From NCBI GenBank assembly GCA_022448455.1, contig JAKUUR010000019.1, forward strand, positions 1 to 32,000: a DNA stretch of 32,000 nucleotides, read 5' to 3'. The notes below the pieces were generated by a model. The model did no database searches. It had not been told where the DNA came from and saw only the letters and a list, made by a program, of their open reading frames with translations. The first letter of the stretch is position 1, and every line of letters begins with the position of its first letter. A program made the position numbers and the translations under genes. The stretch comes from Candidatus Thioglobus autotrophicus. GTDB taxonomy: Bacteria > Pseudomonadota > Gammaproteobacteria > PS1 > Pseudothioglobaceae. This document shows, one piece after another, positions 8,581-16,168 of the stretch.

Positions 8581-9531
8581 ATGTTAATGTCGATTATATC
8601 TCTTGTATCTGGCTTTGTATTGCTAATTTGGAGTGCTGATGCATTTACAAATAATGGCGCCAAAATTGCCAATATTTATAAGATCTCACCACTCATTATT
8701 GGACTGCTAATCTTTGGCTTTGGCACCTCCGCACCGGAAATGTTGGTTTCCGGGTTGGCAGCTTACGCTGGCCATCCACAACTCAGTATTGGTAACGCTT
8801 TTGGCTCCAACATATTTAATATTGCCCTGGTGCTTGGCATCACTGCCATCATTCTCCCCGTTCAAGTGAAGCAAGATATTCTTAAAAAAGAATGGCTGTA
8901 CTTAATGCTGGTAACTTTGGTAGCTGGCGCCTTAATCTGGGATCGTCATTTAAATTGGGGTGACGGCATAATCTTACTGGGCCTGCTGGCATTATTCTTA
9001 ATTTACACTTTTGTTGAGTCAAAACAAAGCAAGCATAGTGAATTTGAAAATCTCGCCATTGAAGTTAACCAAGCTCAAAAAGGCAAAACCTGGCTAATGC
9101 TGATTGTCTCTTTTGCGGTATTGCTTGGCAGTGCCCAACTTGTGGTTTGGGGTGGCTCCGAGCTTGCTGCTGCATTCGGTGTCTCTGATCTACTGATTGG
9201 CCTAAGTGTTGTGGCATTGGGCACAAGCCTGCCAGAGCTGGCAGTTTCCATTAGCAGTGCGCTGAAGAAACAACACGAAATGGTCGTGGGTAATATTATT
9301 GGCTCCAACCTGTTTAACACTGTCGGTGTTTTGGCAATTCCAAGCCTAATTCTGCCTTTCGATGTGCCGGAAGAAGTGCTAACCAGGGACTATCCGTTCA
9401 TGCTGGCACTCACCGTTCTGCTGTTTGTCTTTGCCTATAAATTCAAAAAAGAAGGTGTTATTTCTCGCGTAGAAGGCGCAGTGTTATTGGCCTTGATAGG
9501 TGTCTATCTATACTTACTGCTTTGGACTTAG
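8581..9531 (+). CDS. Calcium/sodium antiporter, CaCA family (YrbG-like)
   Basis: This is a 316-aa inner-membrane exchanger of the Ca2+:cation antiporter family. It has about ten hydrophobic segments and the two inverted alpha-repeats expected. In repeat 1, FGFGTSAPEMLVS is followed by SIGNAFGSNIFNIALVLG. In repeat 2, VALGTSLPELAVS is followed by VVGNIIGSNLFNTVGVLA. The paired G-T-S-x-P-E and G-N-x-x-G-S-N motifs carry the ion-coordinating residues. The start is ATG 8581 or ATG 8587, and no clear Shine-Dalgarno sequence favours either. The gene is visibly richer in G+C and in CTG/GGC codons than hemD before it and the amidase after it (see findings). Its stop overlaps the TTG start of tsaE. 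Direction and exact ion use cannot be read from sequence. Na+-driven Ca2+ export is the family norm. Confidence 0.92.
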   Translation: MLMSIISLVSGFVLLIWSADAFTNNGAKIANIYKISPLIIGLLIFGFGTSAPEMLVSGLAAYAGHPQLSIGNAFGSNIFNIALVLGITAIILPVQVKQDILKKEWLYLMLVTLVAGALIWDRHLNWGDGIILLGLLALFLIYTFVESKQSKHSEFENLAIEVNQAQKGKTWLMLIVSFAVLLGSAQLVVWGGSELAAAFGVSDLLIGLSVVALGTSLPELAVSISSALKKQHEMVVGNIIGSNLFNTVGVLAIPSLILPFDVPEEVLTRDYPFMLALTVLLFVFAYKFKKEGVISRVEGAVLLALIGVYLYLLLWT

Positions 9532-9980
9532 TTGTTAACAATCTGAGTGAAACAAAAGCGCTTGCTCGAAATCTGGCAGAATGCTGCTCGTCTTCAAAAG
9601 AGACTTTGGTAATTTATTTAATCGGCGATCTGGGTGCAGGAAAAACCACCCTGGCGCAAAGTTTTATTCAATTCTTCGGCTTTGATCGAGTCAAAAGCCC
9701 TACTTATTCATTAGTCGAGAGCTATCAGAATGAAGTTATCAACATTCACCATATGGATTGTTACCGGCTGAGTGATCCTGAAGAACTAGAATATATTGGT
9801 ATTCGTGAATACCTTTTATCAGGACACATGCTGCTCATAGAATGGCCAGAGCTTGGTAAAGGAGTTATCGCGGAAGCTGACATCTCCATTACTCTTAGCG
9901 GTGATGGGATTCAGAGAAAAATTAATATAAAACCCCACACTGAAATAGGAAAGCAAGTTACAAAGTGCGCAATTACTTAA
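9522..9980 (+). CDS. tsaE: tRNA threonylcarbamoyladenosine ATPase subunit TsaE
   Basis: TsaE is the ATPase partner of TsaB/TsaD in making the t6A37 modification of ANN-reading tRNAs. It is 152 aa, with Walker A GDLGAGKTT at residues 35-43, then the family blocks SPTYSLVESY (59-68), HHMDCYRL (76-83) and LLIEWPE (104-110, Walker B-like). The start is a TTG at 9522 overlapping the last codons of the exchanger gene. No ATG exists before the P-loop, so TTG gives the normal N terminus. It overlaps the next gene by 16 bp. The tsaE-then-amidase order is the usual gammaproteobacterial arrangement (tsaE-amiB-mutL), but mutL is absent here. Confidence 0.95.
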   Translation: MDLVVNNLSETKALARNLAECCSSSKETLVIYLIGDLGAGKTTLAQSFIQFFGFDRVKSPTYSLVESYQNEVINIHHMDCYRLSDPEELEYIGIREYLLSGHMLLIEWPELGKGVIAEADISITLSGDGIQRKINIKPHTEIGKQVTKCAIT

Positions 9981-11095
9981 CGCTGTTTTTTGTACTGTGG
10001 ATTTCTTCAGTGGGTGCTGAAGATAAAACAACGTTGTACGATTTTCGTTATTGGACAGCGCCAGATCATACTCGTATCGTGATTGATACTGAAGAAGACA
10101 CTCTCTTCAGCATATCAGAAGATAACAATTACATTATTTTAAGTGTTGATGACGCTGAAGTATTATCAGAAACGTTTTCTCATATATTTTTTGAGGATAA
10201 ACGCATAAAGAAAATCCGCATTAAACGTGACCGAGAAACAATTAAACTCATCTTTCACACTAACAAAGATTACATTGTCAAACATTTCACATTACCTCCA
10301 AATGCAAAATACAAATATCACCGCCTAGTAATTGATGTTATTGACTTAGAATCTGACGTTGTAGAAACTGTCGACTCAATTGAAAAAGTATTTCCGGTTA
10401 AAAAGAAAGTTATATTGGTTGATGCAGGTCACGGAGGTGAAGATTATGGCGCGATTGGAAAGAGCAATTCTCGAGAAAAAGATGTCAATTTAGCAATCGC
10501 AAAGAAACTAGTTACCACTATTAATCAAAATCCAGATTTAACAGCTGTACTAACTCGTAGTGGTGATTACTATATTCCTCTTACTAAACGAATCACTATA
10601 GCTCAAAGGGAAAAAGCCACGATGTTTATTTCTATTCATGCTGATTCAGTAGAGAGTACAAGTGCTAAAGGGGGATCAATCTATACCTTGAGTGAAAAAG
10701 GTAATAACAGTCAGTTAGCCAAACAATTAGAACAATCTGAGAACTCAGTTGATCAATTCGGAGGCGTAGAAACAGTAATTGATAGTGACCAATTTTTAAA
10801 GAATATACTCACAGATTTTTCCAGGAAAGATCGAGACATTCAATCACAACAGCTTGCCAACGAAATATTAAACCAACTTAAAAAAATTGGTCCAGTTCAT
10901 AAAAAAGAACCACAAAAAGCCAACTTCGTTGTCTTAAAAACTCCTGCAATTCCATCAGTTTTGATTGAGACGGCTTTTATCTCAAACCCCACTCAAGAAA
11001 AGCGTTTAATTAACAGCAAACAACAACAAAAAATAGCCAACTCAATCTACCAAGGTATTATTGATTATTACCACAAAATTGAAAATTCCCTATAA
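9965..11095 (+). CDS. N-acetylmuramoyl-L-alanine amidase (AmiB/AmiC type)
   Basis: This is a periplasmic zinc amidase that cleaves the amide between MurNAc and the stem peptide during daughter-cell separation. It is 376 aa with an N-terminal signal peptide (about residues 1-18, cleavage likely after VGA). An AMIN-type septal-targeting domain covers about 25-125. The Amidase_3 domain from about 148 carries the zinc and catalytic residues H156 (DAGHGGEDYG), E171 (SREKDVNL), H225 (SIHADS) and E335 (VLIETAFISN). The start is a GTG at 9965 inside the end of tsaE, the only one that gives a proper signal peptide. No LysM domain follows. Its stop overlaps that of the convergent dsrK by 6 bp. AmiB and AmiC cannot be told apart with confidence here. 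Confidence 0.93.
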   Translation: MRNYLTLFFVLWISSVGAEDKTTLYDFRYWTAPDHTRIVIDTEEDTLFSISEDNNYIILSVDDAEVLSETFSHIFFEDKRIKKIRIKRDRETIKLIFHTNKDYIVKHFTLPPNAKYKYHRLVIDVIDLESDVVETVDSIEKVFPVKKKVILVDAGHGGEDYGAIGKSNSREKDVNLAIAKKLVTTINQNPDLTAVLTRSGDYYIPLTKRITIAQREKATMFISIHADSVESTSAKGGSIYTLSEKGNNSQLAKQLEQSENSVDQFGGVETVIDSDQFLKNILTDFSRKDRDIQSQQLANEILNQLKKIGPVHKKEPQKANFVVLKTPAIPSVLIETAFISNPTQEKRLINSKQQQKIANSIYQGIIDYYHKIENSL

Positions 11096-12640
11096 AGAAT
11101 CTTCTGCCTTTGTTTCAGATTTATCACTGAGAACTAGAGCATCACTAACCAACTGATGCACACTAACTATCATGTACGGGTCAAAATCATAGTTTGGCAA
11201 AACTTTGCTAAACTGTGATTTGCAAATGGCACAGATTGCTGCCAAAGTATTTACACCATCATTTTCTTGACTTTGTTTTAAGGCTTGCATCCTTGGCATT
11301 GCACCCTTGATTCGAAGCTCAATAAGGTCATCAGTCAATAAACCGCCACCGCCACCGCAACAATATGTGGAGGCTTTAATAGTCGCTTTTGGCATATCTA
11401 CAAAATGATTACAAGCAGCTTTGATAACTTCTCTTGGCAAAATGAATTGACCATTTTCAATATCACCCATATTACTTCCACGAGCTACATTGCATGAGTC
11501 ATGGAAAGTTACCTTGCGATGATCGTTCTTGGTTTTATCGAATGTCAGTATGCCTTTTTGAATCAAGTCATAGGTAAATTCAATAATGTGCTGTGGTTGC
11601 GGATAGTTGCTATCTAACTGCTTTTGCAGTTTTAATGCATATTCATCACTGGCACCACCACCAATACCTGAAAGAGTATTCCAGAAACTATAAGCGACAC
11701 GCCATGCATGCCCACATTCACCAACGACTATACGACTGACACCTAAGTCAAGGGCAGCTTTACGTATTCGTAAAGCACCTTTACGCATCACTTCATAACT
11801 GCCTATAAACATACCAAAATTTGCCGCCTCAGAAGCGTATGAACTCATGGTCCAAGTAACACCACTCTGATGAAAAACTTTTGCATAACCGATCAGACCA
11901 TCGATGTGAGGTTCGGCAAAAAAATCAGCGGAGGGGGTAACCATCAAGATTTCAGCATGTTTGTTATCCAAAGGTAACTTGACAGCAACGCCCGTCTCTT
12001 TTTCAATTTCTTCTTCAAGGTCAAGCAGCGTGTCTCTGAGCGCTGGCTCCGGCATACCTAAATTATTACCAATTTTATTTATTCTTCCCAATATTTGGTT
12101 GCTGTACTTCTGTCCAACACCGATGACATTCATTACCTCCCGAGCTGCCATTGAAATTTCAGCTGTATCAATGCCATAAGGACAGAAAACTGCGCAACGA
12201 CGACACTGAGAACATTGATGAAAATAGTTATACCAATCATCAAGCATTGCGTCATCAAGCTCCTTAGCTCCAACCAGTTTAGGGAAATATTTTCCAGCAA
12301 AAGTAAAATGTCTTCGATATACACTTCGAAACAAATCTTGTCTTGCAACTGGCATATTTTTTGGATCGGCAGTACCTAGGTAATAATGACATTTATCAGT
12401 GCATGCCCCACACTTCACACAGGCATCCAAAAAAACTTGGACAGAACGATACTTGGATGTAGTTTCTGCCATTTTCTCAATCGCAATTTGTTGCCAGTTT
12501 TCAACTTTCTCTCCAGGAAATCCGAGCTGCTCTTGGATCTCTGCACTCGCTTTAAAAGGTCCATCTCCTGCCATAGAATCTTTTTGGATTGCTGGAATCT
12601 CAAGATAGGTTGGTAGTTTATCTATTTCAAGTTCAGCCAC
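11090..12640 (-). CDS. dsrK: DsrK: iron-sulfur, HdrD-like subunit of the Dsr membrane redox complex
   Basis: DsrK is the cytoplasmic iron-sulfur subunit of DsrMK(JOP), thought to exchange electrons between the quinone pool, through DsrM, and the DsrC disulfide or trisulfide. At 516 aa it has normal length. It has two ferredoxin-type [4Fe-4S] motifs (C74, C77, C80, C84; and C143, C146, C149, C153, the latter as CSQCRRCAVFCPYG). Two CCG-type domains follow. Catalytic-cluster cysteines appear at C309 (VGECGHAWR), C383, C427-C428 (CCGGGGG) and C470/C473. GlcF-type and other HdrD-like proteins share the folds, but the dsrC and dsrM genes immediately upstream make DsrK the best call. The ATG at 12640 is 2 bp after the dsrM stop. 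No dsrJ, dsrO, dsrP, dsrL or dsrN follows: the next gene is the convergent amidase. Confidence 0.93.
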   Translation of the reverse strand: MAELEIDKLPTYLEIPAIQKDSMAGDGPFKASAEIQEQLGFPGEKVENWQQIAIEKMAETTSKYRSVQVFLDACVKCGACTDKCHYYLGTADPKNMPVARQDLFRSVYRRHFTFAGKYFPKLVGAKELDDAMLDDWYNYFHQCSQCRRCAVFCPYGIDTAEISMAAREVMNVIGVGQKYSNQILGRINKIGNNLGMPEPALRDTLLDLEEEIEKETGVAVKLPLDNKHAEILMVTPSADFFAEPHIDGLIGYAKVFHQSGVTWTMSSYASEAANFGMFIGSYEVMRKGALRIRKAALDLGVSRIVVGECGHAWRVAYSFWNTLSGIGGGASDEYALKLQKQLDSNYPQPQHIIEFTYDLIQKGILTFDKTKNDHRKVTFHDSCNVARGSNMGDIENGQFILPREVIKAACNHFVDMPKATIKASTYCCGGGGGLLTDDLIELRIKGAMPRMQALKQSQENDGVNTLAAICAICKSQFSKVLPNYDFDPYMIVSVHQLVSDALVLSDKSETKAEDSL

Positions 12641-12642
12641 AA

Positions 12643-13416
12643 CTATTCATCCTTTTCTGAATTTTGTTCTATAAAAATTTCCTTGTCTGTTTCTTTTTGC
12701 ATAGCCCAAGACGAAATATGTCTCTTCTTACGGGCATTATCCACCTGATTGAGTGTCGGCGAGAAAAATATCCCGGGGGCGTGCAACAATTTCGAGATTG
12801 GGAAAATAGCAATGAGCGTAAATGCCAAAAAAATATGGGCGAGAAAAATCCACTCACTCGGCAGTTCCGACCAATTTAGGGTAACAAGACCTTCTGCAAA
12901 GCTATAAACCAAGCCCATATCTGGATAATAAAGAGCGAAGGTCATCAGCATGCCACTAGCACCAATGGCAATCAGTAAAATCAGCATCAGATAATCCGAT
13001 GGAGCAGAAATATATCTAACGCGATCGACAAAAATTCGCCGCCCCAAAAGACCCATTAAGCCAATAATAAGAGGAAAAGATGCGTACTTAAAAGACTCGG
13101 TTTTGAGCAGCACCTCAGGCGTATCACCTGGCCAGAAATAGCCCAGATGCCGAATAAACAACAACACCAAAGCCCAGTGAAAAATCCAACCAAAAAACCA
13201 AGTCCATTTACTGGCTCTGAATAAACTTTTGAACAGGAATACCTCAGCCGCCATTCGCATAAACACCCCCGTTCTCGTCAGCGGCGCAGGTGCAATGGGG
13301 ATTTTCAGCGGTGCAGGGGTCTGCCAATATTGCACAATCTTGCGCGACACGCCGATAATACAAATCAACAGCGCCAAATAACAAAAAAAAATAAAACCAA
13401 TAGTCATTAATGACAT
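12643..13416 (-). CDS. dsrM: DsrM: NarI-like haem b membrane subunit
   Basis: DsrM is the membrane cytochrome b-type subunit that links DsrK to the quinone pool. It is 257 aa with about five transmembrane helices (roughly 3-23, 72-92, 112-125, 142-162 and 188-208). The histidines H80 (WIFHWALVL) and H90 (FIRHLGY), with H194 (LAHIFLAF) and H212 (KLLHAPG), are candidate haem ligands of the NarI/DsrM family. The C-terminal tail is charged and cytoplasmic. It begins 64 bp after the dsrC stop and ends 2 bp before dsrK. The ATG at 13416 has no strong Shine-Dalgarno sequence, and a second ATG three codons in is possible. Its first third is strikingly richer in G+C than dsrC or dsrK (see findings). 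Confidence 0.92.
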   Translation of the reverse strand: MSLMTIGFIFFCYLALLICIIGVSRKIVQYWQTPAPLKIPIAPAPLTRTGVFMRMAAEVFLFKSLFRASKWTWFFGWIFHWALVLLFIRHLGYFWPGDTPEVLLKTESFKYASFPLIIGLMGLLGRRIFVDRVRYISAPSDYLMLILLIAIGASGMLMTFALYYPDMGLVYSFAEGLVTLNWSELPSEWIFLAHIFLAFTLIAIFPISKLLHAPGIFFSPTLNQVDNARKKRHISSWAMQKETDKEIFIEQNSEKDE

Positions 13417-13480
13417 AGGACTTTACCCAAGACTTCGGAGAGTATTAAAGCCAGCTGTCAATGATGAGAGGATCATTAGC

Positions 13481-13804
13481 TTACACACAACCGGTTGGCT
13501 TTGGCAGGCCTGCAAATCGACATCCTTGTTTAGCTGGGCCATAAGGAAAAAGTGAGTATAAATAACGTGAATTACCCTTGTCATTACCCAACCTCTTAGC
13601 GATTGCTTTTGTAAGAATACGCACTGCAGGTGCAAATTCATATTCTTCAAAATATTCTCTAAGAAAGTTAATCACCTCCCAATGTTCTGCCGATAATTCA
13701 ATGTCGTCCTCAGCTGCCATTGCTAAAGCAATTTCCTCACTCCAATCAGCAATCTTTAAAAGGTAACCCTCTTCATCAACTCCTACACCTAATATTTCAG
13801 CCAT
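13481..13804 (-). CDS. dsrC: DsrC sulfur-carrier protein
   Basis: DsrC is a small cytoplasmic sulfur carrier whose two C-terminal cysteines bind and pass on sulfur in (reverse) dissimilatory sulfite reduction. The protein is 107 aa and ends with the diagnostic arm CRFAGLPKPTGCV: C95 and C106 are separated by ten residues, and the second is penultimate. Having both cysteines separates true DsrC from TusE-type proteins, which keep only the last. The middle shows DWSEEIALAMA, HWEVINFLREYFEEY and APAVRILTKAIAK, as expected. The ATG at 13804 follows AAGGAGAG, a strong though closely spaced Shine-Dalgarno sequence. It is first in dsrC-dsrM-dsrK. No dsrE/F/H partners are nearby. Confidence 0.95.
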   Translation of the reverse strand: MAEILGVGVDEEGYLLKIADWSEEIALAMAAEDDIELSAEHWEVINFLREYFEEYEFAPAVRILTKAIAKRLGNDKGNSRYLYSLFPYGPAKQGCRFAGLPKPTGCV

Positions 13805-13826
13805 CTCTCCTTAAATCCTGCTCTAA

Positions 13827-13855
13827 ATTTTATCTATCAAAACATCAAACTACAA
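13827..13855 (-). promoter_or_regulatory. Putative sigma-70 promoter of dsrCMK
   Basis: On the minus strand TTGTAG (13855-13850) is followed after 17 bp by TAAAAT (13832-13827), about 22 bp upstream of the dsrC ATG. Spacing is ideal and both hexamers are good matches. It lies in the 188-bp gap after gltD, suggesting dsrCMK has its own transcription start. Not tested. Confidence 0.4.
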
Positions 13856-13992
13856 AATAATTCAATCAAATAATTTAATACATTTAAGGGGTGATTTTAC
13901 TGCTATCAAAAACAAAAATAGGTTAAATATTTGGAATCTTATACTTATTTAGATGTAGCAACTGTTAGTCATAATTATAAATTGAGAGGTTA

Positions 13993-15426
13993 TTAAGAAA
14001 GATATGTGTTCACGCTTTTAGCGACACCACGACCCTCATTAATTGCCCATACAACCAAGGATTGCCCTCTGCGACAATCTCCAGCAGTAAAAATCCCTGA
14101 TTTTGAGGTGCTGTATTCACCATGCTCAGCTTTATAATTTCCACGCTCATCTAAATCTATTTTGGCGTTTTCACTTAAATAGTGCTCAGGGGACACAAAG
14201 CCCATTGAAAGTAAAACTAATTGAGCATTCCAAGTCTTTTCGGTTCCGGCAATTTCATTCAATTTGCCGTCTTCGAATTCAACATTGATGGTTTTTAAAC
14301 CACTAACATTGCCATTGTCACCCTTTATAAAAGCCTTTGTTAGTAACTGATAGTGTCTAGGGTCTTTACCGAAGACCGATTTAACTTCTTCGTGTCCATA
14401 TTCAACACGAAAGATGGTAGGCCATTGTGGCCAAGGGTTATTCTCAGAACGATCAACAGGAGGTTGACTCATAAGTTCGAAGTTGACTAATGATTTTGCA
14501 CCTTGTCTTATTGCAGTACCAATACAATCAGTGCCGGTGTCACCACCACCAATGACAATAACATCTCTTCCTTTTGCAGAAAACTCATCCTGGTCAACAT
14601 ACCCATTATCAAGAAGACTCTTAGTGTTTGCTGTCAAATAATCCATGGCTTGATAAATACCTTTGGCATCACGATTTTCAGCAGGTAAGTCACGCGCTTT
14701 GGTTGCGCCTGTGGTGAAAACAATTGCATCAAATTGTGCTTGTAATTCCGTTGTCTTGATGTCCTGACCAATATCAGTGTCAGTAATGAATTCAATTCCT
14801 TCCGCCCTTAGAAGATTAATACGACGATCAACCACGTCTTTGCCCAACTTCATATTGGGAATGCCGTACATCAATAACCCACCTATTCTGTCGCTTCTCT
14901 CATAAACTTTAACAGAGTGCCCCATTTGATTGAGTTCATCAGCAGCTGCAAGTCCAGCGGGGCCAGAACCAACAACTGCAACTTTCTTGCCTGAGCGTCC
15001 AGTAACTTTTCTGGCTTTAATCCAACCCTCATCAAAACCCTTGTCAACAATTGCAAGCTCAATATTTTTGATCGTTACTGCTGGATCGGTCAACCCCAGT
15101 ACACAAGAGCTCTCACAAGGCGCAGGACAAACTCGGCCGGTGAATTCAGGAAAATTATTCGTCTTCTCAAGACGTTCTAGGGCATTACGCCACTCATTGT
15201 TATAAACAAGATCATTCCACTCAGGAATTAAGTTATCTATTGGACATCCGTCTACGGACTGGCAAAAAGGCACACCACAATCCATACAACGTGAGCCTTG
15301 CTCTTGCAATTGATTCAGGTTATGATCACCTGAAAATATTTCATCGTAATCGTTGATACGTATATCTACATCACGATATGACTCAACTACCCTATCTAAC
15401 TCTAAAAAACCAGTAACTTTTCCCAT
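13993..15426 (-). CDS. gltD: Glutamate synthase small (beta) subunit GltD
   Basis: GltD takes electrons from NADPH through FAD and iron-sulfur clusters to the glutamate-forming GltB subunit. It is 477 aa, the normal length. It begins with the family hallmark GKVTGFLE and has the N-terminal iron-sulfur cysteines C47, C50, C55 and C61, then C100, C104 and C108 ([14 protein letters not shown]). The FAD motif [12 protein letters not shown] lies at about 151-162, the NAD(P) motif [11 protein letters not shown] at about 290-300, and the C-terminal FAD block [19 protein letters not shown] follows. No gltB is adjacent: upstream is the divergent rplS, downstream is dsrC on the same strand. DsrL, the GltD-like partner of rDsr, is homologous but longer with a C-terminal ferredoxin domain missing here. 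Confidence 0.92.
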   Translation of the reverse strand: MGKVTGFLELDRVVESYRDVDIRINDYDEIFSGDHNLNQLQEQGSRCMDCGVPFCQSVDGCPIDNLIPEWNDLVYNNEWRNALERLEKTNNFPEFTGRVCPAPCESSCVLGLTDPAVTIKNIELAIVDKGFDEGWIKARKVTGRSGKKVAVVGSGPAGLAAADELNQMGHSVKVYERSDRIGGLLMYGIPNMKLGKDVVDRRINLLRAEGIEFITDTDIGQDIKTTELQAQFDAIVFTTGATKARDLPAENRDAKGIYQAMDYLTANTKSLLDNGYVDQDEFSAKGRDVIVIGGGDTGTDCIGTAIRQGAKSLVNFELMSQPPVDRSENNPWPQWPTIFRVEYGHEEVKSVFGKDPRHYQLLTKAFIKGDNGNVSGLKTINVEFEDGKLNEIAGTEKTWNAQLVLLSMGFVSPEHYLSENAKIDLDERGNYKAEHGEYSTSKSGIFTAGDCRRGQSLVVWAINEGRGVAKSVNTYLS

Positions 15427-15465
15427 TAATTATTCTTGCAACACAAACCCCGATGATTATCTCAC

Positions 15466-15481
15466 ACTCTTATTCAAGAGT
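15466..15481. repeat. Inverted repeat, 6-bp arms
   Basis: ACTCTT and AAGAGT flank the loop ATTC. It lies about 40 bp upstream of the gltD start, so it would be in the gltD leader or promoter. Confidence 0.45.
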
Positions 15482-15501
15482 TTTAATAATAAAAAGAATA
15501 A

Positions 15502-15518
15502 TGAGAATTTTATTCTCA
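15502..15518. repeat. Inverted repeat, perfect 7-bp arms
   Basis: TGAGAAT and ATTCTCA are separated by TTT. It could be an operator-type palindrome upstream of gltD. The binding factor is unknown. Confidence 0.5.
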
Positions 15519-15568
15519 CATTATATGAAAAATTTATTGATATTTATCTCTAAATAGTCTAAATATTT

Positions 15569-15597
15569 ATCCTGAGAAGATAATTTTATCTAAGGAT
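15569..15597. repeat. Composite inverted repeat, 6-bp core plus 5-bp outer arms
   Basis: The core is AGATAA-TT-TTATCT, and the outer arms ATCCT and AGGAT pair with small asymmetric bulges (GAGA against A). It lies about 145 bp upstream of gltD and 75 bp upstream of the rplS -35, without a T-run. Confidence 0.5.
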
Positions 15598-15673
15598 CAA
15601 AGGTTATTTTTTGATAAAAAACCAACTCAATTTTACAATTCCCGTTTAACGCCAATATATGCATTAGCGAATC

Positions 15674-15702
15674 TTGTGCGGGATAAAAAACCTCTGTATA
15701 AT
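15674..15702 (+). promoter_or_regulatory. rplS promoter (sigma-70 type)
   Basis: TTGTGC (15674-15679) and a perfect TATAAT (15697-15702) are separated by exactly 17 bp, 35 bp before the rplS start. This is the clearest promoter in the window. Its private nature fits rplS being separated from rpsP-rimM-trmD. Confidence 0.65.
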
Positions 15703-15718
15703 TAGCGCATTTTCTAAA

Positions 15719-15731
15719 ACCCCAAAGGGGT
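15719..15731 (+). promoter_or_regulatory. Hairpin overlapping the rplS ribosome binding site
   Basis: ACCCC-AAA-GGGGT forms a 5-bp stem with a 3-nt loop. Its GGGG arm is the only Shine-Dalgarno sequence for the GTG start at 15738, seven bases away. Folding would hide the RBS. Confidence 0.4.
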
Positions 15732-15737
15732 ATCAAC

Positions 15738-16088
15738 GTGAATTTAATTGATCAAATTGAAGGTGAACAACTAAGGTCAGATATACCTGAATTTTCTCCA
15801 GGCGACACAGTTGTTGTTCAGGTTAAGGTTCGTGAGGGTACTCGCGAGCGATTACAAGCTTTTGAAGGTGTTGTTATTGCCAAAAAAAATCGTGGCTTGA
15901 ATTCTGCTTTCACTGTTAGAAAAATCTCTCATGGCGAAGGCGTTGAAAGAGTATTCCAAACGCACTCTTCTATGATAGACAGTATCTCGGTTAAACGAAG
16001 TGGTAAAGTGCGAAAGGCAAAACTATACTATCTTCGAGGCCTAACTGGTAAGGCCGCTCGTATCAAAGAGAAGCTTAAAAAGAGATAA
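15738..16088 (+). CDS. rplS: 50S ribosomal protein L19
   Basis: L19 sits at the 30S-50S interface. It is 116 aa, the normal length, with the family blocks [56 protein letters not shown] and the basic C terminus [19 protein letters not shown]. The start is a GTG at 15738, backed by an AGGGG Shine-Dalgarno sequence seven bases upstream. In most gammaproteobacteria it ends the rpsP-rimM-trmD-rplS operon. Here it stands alone with its own promoter and terminator. Confidence 0.97.
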   Translation: MNLIDQIEGEQLRSDIPEFSPGDTVVVQVKVREGTRERLQAFEGVVIAKKNRGLNSAFTVRKISHGEGVERVFQTHSSMIDSISVKRSGKVRKAKLYYLRGLTGKAARIKEKLKKR

Positions 16089-16104
16089 TATAAATGATAG
16101 TATG

Positions 16105-16131
16105 AATGCCAGCTTAGACTGGCATTTTTTT
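16105..16131 (+). terminator. Rho-independent terminator of rplS
   Basis: AATGCCAG and CTGGCATT form a perfect 8-bp stem around the 6-nt loop CTTAGA, followed by a T-run (16125-16131). It begins 17 bp after the rplS stop. This is the strongest terminator in the window. Confidence 0.85.
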
Positions 16132-16154
16132 GCCCTGATTTCAACCGACTCAAG

Positions 16155-16160
16155 TAGAAT
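16155..16160 (+). promoter_or_regulatory. Possible -10 element for xerD
   Basis: TAGAAT lies eight bases before the xerD ATG, with a poor -35 (TTGCCC at 19 bp). There is no Shine-Dalgarno sequence. The rplS terminator lies just upstream, so xerD needs its own start. If used, the transcript would be nearly leaderless. Confidence 0.25.
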
Positions 16161-16168
16161 AACAGCTA

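Larger units (their letters stand above)
15427..15737. other. 311-bp intergenic region between gltD and rplS, rich in inverted repeats
   Basis: This is the only gap above 300 bp. It must carry the gltD start signals on the minus strand and the rplS promoter on the plus strand. I see no gene in it; a short frame running out of gltD into it has no coding character. It contains three inverted repeats (15466-15481, 15502-15518, 15569-15597), an 11-bp direct repeat GATAAAAAACC at 15613-15623 and 15682-15692, and the rplS promoter. Confidence 0.6.

Noticed and set aside
13423..13650. A minus-strand frame overlapping the end of dsrC and the dsrC-dsrM gap
   Set aside because: It is the shifted frame of dsrC, whose C-terminal arm and cysteines prove the other frame.
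13993..15426. Calling the GltD-like gene dsrL because it lies beside dsrC
   Set aside because: It has the GltD N-terminal GFLE signature and 477 aa length and lacks the C-terminal ferredoxin-type extension of DsrL.
15353..15553. A 66-codon plus-strand frame running out of gltD into the intergenic region
   Set aside because: Its first third is antisense to gltD and the rest is low-complexity AT-rich sequence with no RBS or protein-like pattern.
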